Shown here piece after piece: positions 1 through 6,752 of a stretch of DNA of 12,028 bases. The DNA lies in NCBI GenBank assembly GCA_002422315.1, contig DIUJ01000062.1:1-12028 (forward strand), given 5' to 3'. Under the pieces are notes generated by a model that was not told the origin of the DNA, did not search any database, and worked only from the letters and a program-made list of their open reading frames with translations. A program made the position numbers and the translations under genes. The DNA comes from Bacteroidetes bacterium UBA6161 (GTDB lineage: Bacteria; Bacteroidota; Bacteroidia; NS11-12g; UBA955). Position 1 is the stretch's first letter; each line of letters starts with the position of its first letter.

Positions 1-19
1 ATTCAGGCTTTAACAAATT

Positions 20-49
20 GTAAACCGTAAACTGTAAACCGTAAACCGT
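20..49. repeat. Heptamer tandem repeat, about four copies of GTAAACC
   Basis: Four consecutive 7-base units are visible: GTAAACC (20-26), GTAAACT (27-33), GTAAACC (34-40) and GTAAACC (41-47), followed by a partial GT. One base differs among the four units. It lies in the intergenic space upstream of yifB, about 43 bases before the -7 element. Function is unknown; it may simply be a variable-number intergenic repeat. Confidence 0.85.
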
Positions 50-91
50 CGTTATGCCAAAAATCCCTTATAGCTATTTCAAAAAAAAAGT

Positions 92-99
92 TACTTTTG
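92..99 (+). promoter_or_regulatory. Bacteroidota-type -7 promoter element of yifB
   Basis: TACTTTTG matches the Bacteroidota -7 consensus TAnnTTTG exactly and ends only four bases before the yifB ATG. I see no TTG-type -33 element at the usual distance, so the call rests on the -7 match and its position. The identical octamer precedes the gene at 6753. Transcription would begin at or within a few bases of the start codon, giving a leaderless or nearly leaderless mRNA. Confidence 0.5.
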
Positions 100-103
100 T
101 TTT

Positions 104-1645
104 ATGCTAATCAAAACTTATGGGTCTGCTGTATACGGGGTGAATGCAGCAACAATTACTGTGGAAGTAAACGTGGGATTGGGTACGGGTTATTTCTTGG
201 TTGGCCTACCAGACAATGCAGTGAAAGAAAGCCAATTGCGTATAGATACGGCTTTTAAAAATACCGCATTGGAAATGCCACGAAAAAAAGTAGTTATAAA
301 CATGGCACCCGCGGATTTGAAAAAAGAAGGTTCGGCTTATGACCTCACTATTGCTACAGCTCTGCTTGCAGCCTCTGACCAAATAGATGGTTCTGAAGTT
401 GGCAATTATATCATTATGGGTGAACTCTCACTAGACGGAAGCCTTATGCCTATAAAGGGAGCCTTGCCGATAGCCATACAAGCCAAAAACGAAGGATTTA
501 AAGGATTTATTCTGCCTGCGAAAAATGCCAAAGAAGCTGCTATTGTAAAAGGGATAGAAGTTTACGGAATGCAGGATATTGGAGAAGTGGTTGACTTTTT
601 TAACAAAACCAAAAGATTTGAACCTGCAGTGGCCGACCCTAGAGGAGATTTTGAGAAATCACATTCTGTTTTTGATGTAGATTTCTCGGATGTACAAGGC
701 CAAGAAAATATAAAAAGGGCAATGGAAATAGCCGCTGCTGGTGGACATAACATTATCTTAATTGGCCCCCCCGGTGCAGGAAAAACCATGCTAGCAAAAA
801 GACTTCCAACTATTCTGCCGCCTATGACTCTTCACGAGGCATTAGAAACTACAAAGATTCATTCTGTAGCAGGGAAATTAGCCGAAAACTCTTCTTTGGT
901 TTCCAACCGACCATTTAGAAGCCCCCACCACACAGTGTCGGATGTGGCTTTGGTGGGTGGAGGAACAGTACCCCAGCCTGGAGAGATTTCCTTGGCTCAC
1001 AATGGCGTTTTGTTTTTAGATGAATTACCTGAGTTTAAACGTACGGTTTTAGAGGTTCTTCGCCAGCCTTTAGAAGAGAGAAAAATCAATATTAGCAGAG
1101 CTAAATTTAGCGTAGACTATCCTTCTAGTTTTATGCTTGTTGCAAGCATGAACCCCTGCCCGTGTGGATATTACAACCATCCGGAAAAAGATTGTGTTTG
1201 TGCTCCGGGAACAGTGCATAAATACCTAAGCAGAATATCCGGCCCTCTTTTGGATAGAATTGACATTCACATAGAAGTCACCCCGGTTTCCTTTGAACAG
1301 TTGGCCAATAGAAACAGTAAATCTGAAAGCTCTGAAAGTGTAGCACGAAGAGTAGTTGCTGCCAGGGAAATTCAAAAAAACAGGTATGTAGAATGGCCGG
1401 GAGTATACTGCAACGCACAACTACAATCTAACAAAATACAAGATGTATGCGAAATACCTAAGGCAGGTCAAGTTTTACTTAAAACAGCAATGGAAAGACT
1501 TAACCTCTCGGCAAGAGCTTACGACAGGATTTTAAAAGTAGCTCGAACCATAGCCGACCTCTCAGCTAGCGAGAAAATACAGGTAGAACATCTAGCAGAA
1601 GCCATCCAATACCGAAGCCTAGACAGAGAAAACTGGGCAGGATAA
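104..1645 (+). CDS. yifB: YifB/ComM family Mg-chelatase-like AAA+ ATPase
   Basis: This 513-residue protein is a full-length YifB (ComM) family member. Residues 1-170 form the N-terminal Lon-protease-like (S5-type fold) domain, including NMAPADLKKEG (66-76). The AAA+ Mg-chelatase core follows, with Walker A GPPGAGKT (221-228), FRSPHHT (271-277) and Walker B GVLFLDELPEF (301-311). A cysteine cluster (C352, C354, C364, C366) lies in the MNPCPCG region. The C-terminal helical Mg-chelatase domain contains LNLSARAYDRILKVARTIA (467-485). In Vibrio and Haemophilus, ComM is a hexameric helicase that promotes branch migration during natural transformation; that role here is inferred from the family. 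The ATG start gives the normal family N-terminus (TYGSAVYGVNA). A -7 element ends four bases upstream. A broken membrane-protein gene follows after 24 bases. Confidence 0.95.
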   Translation: MLIKTYGSAVYGVNAATITVEVNVGLGTGYFLVGLPDNAVKESQLRIDTAFKNTALEMPRKKVVINMAPADLKKEGSAYDLTIATALLAASDQIDGSEVGNYIIMGELSLDGSLMPIKGALPIAIQAKNEGFKGFILPAKNAKEAAIVKGIEVYGMQDIGEVVDFFNKTKRFEPAVADPRGDFEKSHSVFDVDFSDVQGQENIKRAMEIAAAGGHNIILIGPPGAGKTMLAKRLPTILPPMTLHEALETTKIHSVAGKLAENSSLVSNRPFRSPHHTVSDVALVGGGTVPQPGEISLAHNGVLFLDELPEFKRTVLEVLRQPLEERKINISRAKFSVDYPSSFMLVASMNPCPCGYYNHPEKDCVCAPGTVHKYLSRISGPLLDRIDIHIEVTPVSFEQLANRNSKSESSESVARRVVAAREIQKNRYVEWPGVYCNAQLQSNKIQDVCEIPKAGQVLLKTAMERLNLSARAYDRILKVARTIADLSASEKIQVEHLAEAIQYRSLDRENWAG

Positions 1646-1669
1646 TTGCCCTCTAACACATAGTTGAAA

Positions 1670-2158
1670 ATGAAAATAGCCACTAAATACTTCCTTTATT
1701 TAAATGCTATACTGGCATTAATATCTCTTGCAGTGCCTTTTGTCAGGCTCGAAATTGGACCAATAGGCAAACAATATTAGGGACCCGGTGTGCCAGATAT
1801 TTTCATACTTGGAGGAACAATATTGGGAAAAGACTAAAGTTTTTGGGGAATTAATTTAGCTTATAAATTCCAACTTTTTACAATTTTGTTTTTTAGTATT
1901 TCTTGCTTTGGGACTGTTTGCTTTCTAGAAAAAAGAAAACTTGCTTTATCTTTTACTTTCATAAATCTTCTTTTATTAGTGCTCTTCCCTCTTTGGCTTT
2001 ATAATTATGTTGGAGGAGTTTTAAATAATAGCGATGGTGCTTCCGCCGATATCATAATTCATTTACAAATAGGACTAATCGTTTTTCTACTCCTCTTTAT
2101 AAATACCCTTTTTATTATAAAACGTTTATATAGAAATAATTCCACACTAAACCTATAA
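1670..2158 (+). pseudogene. Disrupted small multi-pass membrane protein with two in-frame stops
   Basis: An ATG at 1670 opens a frame that stays in register to the TAA at 2156-2158 (162 codon positions). It is interrupted by TAG at 1778-1780 (codon 37) and TAA at 1835-1837 (codon 56). The pieces read as one protein: a hydrophobic N-terminus (KYFLYLNAILALISLAVPFV), a short Gly/Pro-rich middle, then three more hydrophobic stretches and a basic tail (KRLYRNN). This suggests about four membrane helices. I do not recognise the family. No frameshift is needed to join the pieces, so nonsense mutations or sequencing errors are the simplest cause. The 90-codon remainder could only start at a TTG (1886), which is an unlikely gene. 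It sits 24 bases after yifB with no promoter of its own visible, so it was probably transcribed by read-through. Confidence 0.6.
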
Positions 2159-2177
2159 AGTTATTATACTCTGTCCC

Positions 2178-2196
2178 TAAAACCTTATAGGTTTTA
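2178..2196. terminator. Weak AT-rich hairpin, possible terminator between converging genes
   Basis: TAAAACCT and AGGTTTTA form a perfect 8-bp inverted repeat around the loop TAT. It lies 20 bases after the pseudogene stop and about 140 bases beyond the stop of the minus-strand yceI-type gene. Only two of the eight pairs are G-C and the following T-tract is short, so termination in either direction is a guess. Confidence 0.3.
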
Positions 2197-2332
2197 TTCT
2201 CCAAAATTGGCGAACCTGTCCCCAACTTGTTGGCGGATATCCTCACCCCAAAATTCTTTAACGGGACTTTGGCTGACGCACAAAACATAAAAAATTAGTC
2301 TAAAACGCTTATTGAATATAAATAAATACTGT

Positions 2333-2872
2333 TTAAAGTAAGTTTAAAATTGCATTTACATTCAAAGTAACATTGTCGCTAAGAGTCCAACTACTTGTAC
2401 CTACCCCGAAATTTAATCTGTTGATTACAAAAGAACTCGAAAATTTAATACTCTTCCCTTGCCTAATTACATGAACAATAATTTTAATGGGCTTGGTGGT
2501 TTTTTTGATAGTTAAATTACCCGTAATCTCTAGTTTATTTTTATCTAAAGACTTGACTAAATAGGACTTAAATATAATTTCAGGATAGTTTTTGCTATCA
2601 AAATACTCACTATCCTTTAAATGGTCGTCCCTCATATCTATTCCTGTTTGAATACTTTTTACTTTTATAATCCCTTCAAAACTACTTTTTTCGGGCTTTA
2701 AGGAATCGTAAACAATTTTAGACTCCACATCCGCAAAACTTCCATCTACGTTTATTCCTGCATTTTTTATTTTAAAACTAACACTTGACTGGGTTGATTG
2801 GGTTGTTTTCGGGGTAAAACCCAAAAGGAAAAGAGTGCAAATTGCAAGTACGATGTGGAAGGTATCTTTCAT
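2333..2872 (-). CDS. Secreted YceI-family protein
   Basis: This 179-residue protein begins with a signal peptide (MKDTFHIVLAICTLFLLGF, probable cleavage near residues 20-27) followed by a YceI-like domain covering the rest. Visible family signatures are VSFKIKNAGINVDGSF (31-46), GIDMRDDHLKDSEYF (77-91) followed by a YPEIIFKS strand, GNLTIKKTTKPI (118-129) and INRLNFGVG (150-158). YceI proteins form a lipocalin-like beta barrel that binds long isoprenoid or related amphipathic molecules in the periplasm or outside the cell; the ligand here is unknown. It lies 8 bases downstream of the outer-membrane-protein gene on the same strand and is almost certainly cotranscribed with it. The family call is strong, the specific role is not. 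Confidence 0.9.
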   Translation of the reverse strand: MKDTFHIVLAICTLFLLGFTPKTTQSTQSSVSFKIKNAGINVDGSFADVESKIVYDSLKPEKSSFEGIIKVKSIQTGIDMRDDHLKDSEYFDSKNYPEIIFKSYLVKSLDKNKLEITGNLTIKKTTKPIKIIVHVIRQGKSIKFSSSFVINRLNFGVGTSSWTLSDNVTLNVNAILNLL

Positions 2873-2880
2873 AAATTGTT

Positions 2881-3582
2881 TTAATTAAAAGGATTGTAAG
2901 CTACACCAACAAAAGCCATTACTGGTTTTATCCTAAATCTATCGTTGTTATTGGTTAAGGTTTGAACGGTTGTGTATTCTGCAAAAGTCATGTCCATACC
3001 CGCTCTAATCCAAAGATTATTTTTTAAAGCGTAAGCCACATAAAACTCCGATTTTAGGTACCCTAAATCATTGTCTCCGATTAACAACAAGTTTAAGGTA
3101 TTGGGATTAGCATCTAGGGTATTGGGGTATGCTCCATTATTGTTTCTAGAGACAAAATCTACCGCACTTTTACTTCCAAAACCTATTCCTACTGCGTCTA
3201 TGTTAAAACCCGCTTTGAATTTAGAATGAAACATGTACTCAATATGAATACTTGCATTTAGAGCTAAATTTAAAGGTGAAGGAATTGAAATACTGTCAAT
3301 TTTCTCTGGGCTAGAAGTAAGAGAAGCAGGAGCTGTAGAAAAATACTGATTAGAACCAGACATACCCGAAAATCTCAAACCATATCCTAACCTTAATTTA
3401 TTAGAGGCAAAAACCCCATGGGTTCTGTTCCAAGAGAGAGAACCTGCCATCATACCACTGCCTGTACCTAAAGCGAGATCAAAGGTTTGAGAAATTTTTG
3501 GAATAGGATTTTCATCGGCCTTGCTAACAAAAGGGATTGCACAAAGGGCAATTGCCATTAAACTTAGTTTTATTGTTTTCAT
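2881..3582 (-). CDS. Putative outer-membrane beta-barrel protein, function unknown
   Basis: This 233-residue protein has a clear signal peptide (MKTIKLSLMAIALCAIPFVSKA, probable cleavage after residue 22). The rest alternates polar and hydrophobic residues, with repeated amphipathic strand-like segments such as LRLGYGLRFSGM, SIHIEYMFHSKFKAGFNIDA, SEFYVAYALKNNLWIRAGMD and KPVMAFVGVAYNPF. The segment near the C-terminus, rich in aromatic residues, resembles the final strand of an outer-membrane barrel. No specific family is recognised. It is the first gene of a two-gene unit with the YceI-type gene 8 bases downstream, which suggests a shared envelope role. That is inference from arrangement only. 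The start is supported by the signal peptide position. Confidence 0.75.
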   Translation of the reverse strand: MKTIKLSLMAIALCAIPFVSKADENPIPKISQTFDLALGTGSGMMAGSLSWNRTHGVFASNKLRLGYGLRFSGMSGSNQYFSTAPASLTSSPEKIDSISIPSPLNLALNASIHIEYMFHSKFKAGFNIDAVGIGFGSKSAVDFVSRNNNGAYPNTLDANPNTLNLLLIGDNDLGYLKSEFYVAYALKNNLWIRAGMDMTFAEYTTVQTLTNNNDRFRIKPVMAFVGVAYNPFN

Positions 3583-3614
3583 AGTAGTATGTTAAATTCT
3601 TCTGTATAGTCGTG

Positions 3615-3623
3615 CAAATTTTA
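3615..3623 (-). promoter_or_regulatory. Possible -7 promoter element for the minus-strand OMP-yceI unit
   Basis: On the minus strand TAAAATTTG lies about 32 bases upstream of the start codon at 3582. It resembles the Bacteroidota TAnnTTTG element but has three bases instead of two between TA and TTTG. No clear -33 TTG is present at the expected distance. This is a weak candidate, offered because some promoter must lie in this gap. Confidence 0.25.
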
Positions 3624-3997
3624 CTTTCCTTTCACATTTTATGTCAGTTTTTTTTAATTTCACCCTTTATAGTAACATGAAAAACATCTTAATAGTTTTG
3701 TAAATTATACTTGCGATAATAAAGATAGTCCATGCAACCAAAGCTGGCATTCTTCCTCCTGCTTTCTCGGGTAGAAGCAAGAAGATTCAACTCACATAGA
3801 TACCATTTATATTCGTTTAATTTAAATCTTGGCTAATTTATTTATCACAGTTGAAAACAGGTAACGGGTTCTTGGGTTTTTGGGAATCAAAACCAAAAAA
3901 AGAATTTTCATAACCAACATTAACATGCTAAATACTTATACATTATTTTCCGATCGTTCAAAATTGTTTTTAACTCATAGCGAAGCGGCTTTCTAGG

Positions 3998-4031
3998 CTG
4001 ATAAAGTGGCCACCCCCATCGAAACAATCGA
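3998..4031. mobile_element. Possible remnant of an IS21-type terminal repeat
   Basis: The stretch CTGATAAAGTGGCCACCCCC is followed by ATCGAAACAATCGAAA. GTGGCCA-type motifs with nearby ATCGAAA or ATCGGAA phrases are typical, from memory, of the multiple terminal repeats of IS21-family elements in Bacteroidota. Only one copy is visible here, with no transposase (istA/istB) and no second end, so it could be a relic or coincidence. Confidence 0.2.
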
Positions 4032-4158
4032 AAAATAAATACTTTCAAAAGATTTTACAGAAAGGTCAAACATACCTATTTTATTTTAATTTATGAAATG
4101 CTCCCTTCCCTTCTTCTTTTTTGCACCAACCAAGTAGGCGAATATTAGCCTTGTGAAC

Positions 4159-4186
4159 TTGTGACTGATTTTTTTTATTACCTTTG
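4159..4186 (+). promoter_or_regulatory. Bacteroidota promoter of the 4210-6705 operon
   Basis: A -33 TTG (4159-4161) and a -7 TACCTTTG (4179-4186, exact match to TAnnTTTG) are separated by 17 bases, within the spacing reported for Flavobacterium-type promoters. Transcription would start near 4190-4193, leaving a leader of about 17-20 bases before the ATG at 4210. This is the best-formed promoter in the window. Confidence 0.7.
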
Positions 4187-4209
4187 AAACTTATTTTTAT
4201 ATCAAACAG

Positions 4210-4608
4210 ATGTCGAACGCAGAGGAAGTAAAATTATATTTAGAAACCCTAAAAAAAGACCTGCCAATGTACAAGGAACCAATGATGGAGGTAGCGAAGG
4301 AGATAGTGGCAGAAGGGTTCTCGGAGTATCCTATTTTTGTAGCCTCGCAGGTGGCTATTGAACTAGGGGAGTTAATCCTAAATAGAGAAGAACTTGCCAC
4401 ATCTTGGAGCATATATGCCTCTACTTTAGAAGAGTTTACAGAAAAAGGGGTGGTATTGGAAAACAAGGTATCTGAGTTTAAAAAAACTTGGAAAAACCCC
4501 AACACCTTTTGTTGTATCTTCTTAATCACTCCTTTGGGCGCAAGTTTTTTATATATCCCTTATTCTAAAAAAGTTAATGCAACAGGATTTGACTTCAACC
4601 CAAACTAA
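4210..4608 (+). CDS. Small conserved-looking cytosolic protein, function unknown
   Basis: This 132-residue protein has no signal peptide or membrane helix. The first 90 residues are rich in Glu, Lys and Leu and probably helical (EEVKLYLETLKKDLPMY; EPMMEVAKEIVAEGFSEYPI). The C-terminal part turns to a strand-like segment (NTFCCIFLITPLGASFLYIP, 98-117). The pattern of a helical body ending in a Cys-rich strand and a 'GASFLYIPY' motif resembles small uncharacterised Bacteroidota proteins, but I cannot name a domain. It follows a good promoter, and the 3' end overlaps the glycosyltransferase gene by 32 bases, so translation of the two is probably coupled. Confidence 0.8.
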   Translation: MSNAEEVKLYLETLKKDLPMYKEPMMEVAKEIVAEGFSEYPIFVASQVAIELGELILNREELATSWSIYASTLEEFTEKGVVLENKVSEFKKTWKNPNTFCCIFLITPLGASFLYIPYSKKVNATGFDFNPN

Positions 4609-5635
4609 TCATTGGCCAAGGGTTGCAGTAGTAATCCTTAATTATGGCACTAGGCAATGGTTGGAAAAATTCCTTCCAAGTGTATTGAATACAGCATACA
4701 ACAATCTGGAAATTGTAGTAGCAGACAATGCTTCTAAAGACGATAGTGTTTCGTTTTTAAAAGAACATTACCCACAAGTAACCCTACTTCAGTTTCACAA
4801 AAACCTTGGATATACCGGCGGATATAACAAAGCCTTAAGCTTGGTAACAGCAGACTATTTTGTGCTTTTAAACTCTGATATAGAGGTGCCAAGCAATTGG
4901 CTTGAACCCATGGTTAAAATGGCTATTGAAAACCCAAATATTGGCGCTATTCAGCCTACAATATTGGATTGGAACAATAAACAAAAATATGAATATGCAG
5001 GTGCTGCAGGTGGCTATATTGACAAATACGGATACCCTTTTTGCAAAGGCAGAGTTTTTGATACCATTGAAATTGAAAACACAAGCTATCAAAGCCCTGG
5101 TAAAATATTTTGGGCCAGTGGTGCATGTATGTTTATTAAAGCAAGTGCCTTTGAAAACTCAGGCGGATTAGAAGAAAGATTTTTTGCCCACATGGAAGAA
5201 ATTGACCTTTGCTGGCGTTTACACTTACATGGCTACGATATTATGTTTTGTCCAGAATCTAAAGTGTATCATGTGGGTGGCGCGACGCTAAATAAAGCAA
5301 AACCCCAAAAAACTTATTTGAATTTTCACAATAGCCTTGCTATGCTTGCAAAAAATCTGCCCAAAAATAAAGTTTTGCAAGTAATCTTTATGAGACTTGT
5401 AATAGACCATGTAGCAGCGTATAAATTTTTGTTTGAAGGGAAAGTTTTGCACTTCTTCGCGGTAGCAAGGGCTCACCTTACCTTTATTGCCCATTATAAA
5501 AAATGGATACAATTGAGAGACCCAAAACACACTCAAACAGATTTGAAAGATTTGCCCGGGGTTCTCAATTCTAGTATTGTTAAAGAATATTTTATTTCTA
5601 AGAAAAAAACCTTTGACTCCTTAAACTTTAAATAA
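4577..5635 (+). CDS. Family 2 glycosyltransferase (rhamnosyltransferase-like)
   Basis: This 352-residue protein is a GT-A fold, GT2-family transferase. It shows VAVVILNYG (16-24), the nucleotide-sugar-binding VVADNASKDDS (47-57), NLGYTGGYNKAL (76-87), the DxD-like LNSDIEV (98-104) and the catalytic-base region HMEEIDLCWRL (205-215). WGDY-type or transmembrane extensions are absent; a mostly helical, basic C-terminal third (about 250-352) follows and may touch the membrane. The order resembles WbbL-like rhamnosyl- and related transferases that build surface polysaccharides. Donor and acceptor cannot be read from sequence. The start is the only ATG before the first conserved strand and lies inside the upstream gene. 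The stop overlaps the next ATG (TAATG at 5633-5637), so all three genes are probably one coupled operon. Confidence 0.92.
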   Translation: MQQDLTSTQTNHWPRVAVVILNYGTRQWLEKFLPSVLNTAYNNLEIVVADNASKDDSVSFLKEHYPQVTLLQFHKNLGYTGGYNKALSLVTADYFVLLNSDIEVPSNWLEPMVKMAIENPNIGAIQPTILDWNNKQKYEYAGAAGGYIDKYGYPFCKGRVFDTIEIENTSYQSPGKIFWASGACMFIKASAFENSGGLEERFFAHMEEIDLCWRLHLHGYDIMFCPESKVYHVGGATLNKAKPQKTYLNFHNSLAMLAKNLPKNKVLQVIFMRLVIDHVAAYKFLFEGKVLHFFAVARAHLTFIAHYKKWIQLRDPKHTQTDLKDLPGVLNSSIVKEYFISKKKTFDSLNFK

Positions 5636-6705
5636 TGAAAAAAACCTTCTCTCTCTTGTTTATAATGTTTTTCATTGGAAAGGCATATTCTCAAAGTGTA
5701 GTAACCCACAGAATAACCCCCAAGCCGAACACTTTAGCAGTTTTTGTTACACTGGATTCTAACAGTAGAATATTGGACAAAGAAGGAGAAGTGGTACTTT
5801 GGGATTTCTCTAAAGTAAAAACCTTGGATACCAATCGCTTGTTTTATCTACATCCCAAGCAAACACCCTATGGCGATGTATTCCCTCAGGCAAATTTGGC
5901 CATGACACACGACAACCAAAGTTTTGACTACTTTTTATTTACAGACTCGGCCTACTATATGATTGGGGATATAGGATATGATTTTGATTTGAAAACCGCA
6001 AAAATCAAGAAATTCCTAAGTCCTGATAAAATGCTAAATTTTCCTATCCTTTATGGGGATAGTTTCTCTCAAAAAAATACTTCCTACCGAAAATTTGTAG
6101 GAAGATTTGATTTGTACCAAAACTCCATGAGTCAAAACCAAGTAGCTGGGCAAGGGGTTCTGATGTTGCCCATAGACACCTTTGGAGGAGTTTTAAGGCA
6201 AACTATCTACACACAATTAAAGGATTCTTTTGTGGCAGGTGAGAAATCTTTTTTACAATCCCAAACTGAAACAAAGCATCTTTTTTTCACAGATAAAGTT
6301 CAAGCACCAATTTTGTCTTTAACTATGGCTACCGTGAATTACAAAGATAAAAAAGATACTAGTTATAGTGCCTACATGGGCTATTCTTTATCAGAGAAAA
6401 AGGATTTTGACATGCACTATTTTAAGCATTCACTGGCTTACAATAAAGAAAATGGCGAGTTTTATTTGTATTCCAATGGCATGAACAAAAACAAATGCAA
6501 AGTAATTCTGAAAGATACCAAAGGTAAAAAATTGGGCAAAACCATAAAGCTAATGCCCGACACAGAAACAGGCCTCATGCGCATTCCGGATAATATTATT
6601 TTCGATAAATATTTCTCTGGCGTATTCGTATTTCATGTAAAAGAAAAAAGGACTAAATCTCAATTATATTTTGTTCATTATCCTGTTTATTACAGAAATT
6701 ATTAA
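5635..6705 (+). CDS. Secreted protein of unknown function
   Basis: This 356-residue protein opens with a signal peptide (MKKTFSLLFIMFFIGKAYSQ, probable cleavage before or after Q20), so it is exported to the periplasm or beyond. The mature part is rich in aromatic residues, Lys and Asp and appears to be mostly beta structure. I recognise no domain. The last 80 residues (YLYSNGMNKNKCKVILKDT onward, ending FVFHVKEKRTKSQLYFVHYP) vaguely resemble a small beta-sandwich but lack the consensus of a T9SS sorting domain. Its ATG overlaps the glycosyltransferase stop by one base, which suggests translational coupling. The downstream gene at 6753 encodes another secreted protein but has its own -7 element. 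Confidence 0.85.
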   Translation: MKKTFSLLFIMFFIGKAYSQSVVTHRITPKPNTLAVFVTLDSNSRILDKEGEVVLWDFSKVKTLDTNRLFYLHPKQTPYGDVFPQANLAMTHDNQSFDYFLFTDSAYYMIGDIGYDFDLKTAKIKKFLSPDKMLNFPILYGDSFSQKNTSYRKFVGRFDLYQNSMSQNQVAGQGVLMLPIDTFGGVLRQTIYTQLKDSFVAGEKSFLQSQTETKHLFFTDKVQAPILSLTMATVNYKDKKDTSYSAYMGYSLSEKKDFDMHYFKHSLAYNKENGEFYLYSNGMNKNKCKVILKDTKGKKLGKTIKLMPDTETGLMRIPDNIIFDKYFSGVFVFHVKEKRTKSQLYFVHYPVYYRNY

Positions 6706-6723
6706 GCTTTAAAAATATTTTTT

Positions 6724-6731
6724 TACTTTTG
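6724..6731 (+). promoter_or_regulatory. Bacteroidota-type -7 element before the T9SS cargo gene
   Basis: TACTTTTG matches TAnnTTTG exactly and is identical to the element before yifB. It is immediately preceded by the A/T palindrome AAAAATATTTTT (6711-6722). No TTG-type -33 is seen. Transcription starting near 6735-6738 would leave about 15-18 bases of A-rich leader before ATG 6753. It also shows that a longer frame from TTG 6729 cannot be the true start if this promoter is used. Confidence 0.55.
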
Positions 6732-6752
6732 GATGCCTTAAAAAATAAAACA

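Larger units (their letters stand above)
3583..4209. other. 627-base intergenic region without an intact gene
   Basis: This gap separates two divergently transcribed units. It should hold both promoters: a weak candidate at 3615-3623 (minus) and a good one at 4159-4186 (plus). Between them I see no intact reading frame, tRNA or strong terminator. A short frame from ATG 3677 reads MKNILIVL, a TAA stop (3701-3703), then IILAIIKIVHATKAGIL in the same frame. This looks like a signal-peptide start but is broken again at 3797 and 3818. An imperfect inverted repeat (GGTTTT...AAAACC, loop of 8) occurs near 3873-3892. A stretch at 3998-4031 resembles an IS21-type end. The region looks like decayed sequence. 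Confidence 0.6.

Noticed and set aside
1..30. C-terminal tail of a gene entering from the left edge
   Set aside because: One frame is open for nine codons to TAA 28-30, but it runs into the heptamer repeat and is far too short to support.
1886..2158. A free-standing 90-residue membrane protein
   Set aside because: Its only start is a TTG in the middle of a hydrophobic stretch, and the same frame extends upstream through two stops to a convincing ATG and membrane segment at 1670. It is better read as the tail of a broken gene.
3693..3700. TAGTTTTG as a further -7 promoter element
   Set aside because: It matches TAnnTTTG but has no -33 element, lies inside a broken frame and is not positioned before any intact gene. 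Such octamers are expected by chance in AT-rich DNA.
4197..4529. 110-residue minus-strand frame opposite the small cytosolic protein
   Set aside because: It lies wholly antisense to a gene with a good promoter and coupled downstream genes, and shows no domain. It is a shadow frame.
6706..6723. Rho-independent terminator between the 356-residue gene and the T9SS gene
   Set aside because: AAAAATATTTTT is palindromic and T-rich but has no G-C pairs, so a stable terminator hairpin is unlikely. It is better seen as A/T sequence upstream of the -7 element.
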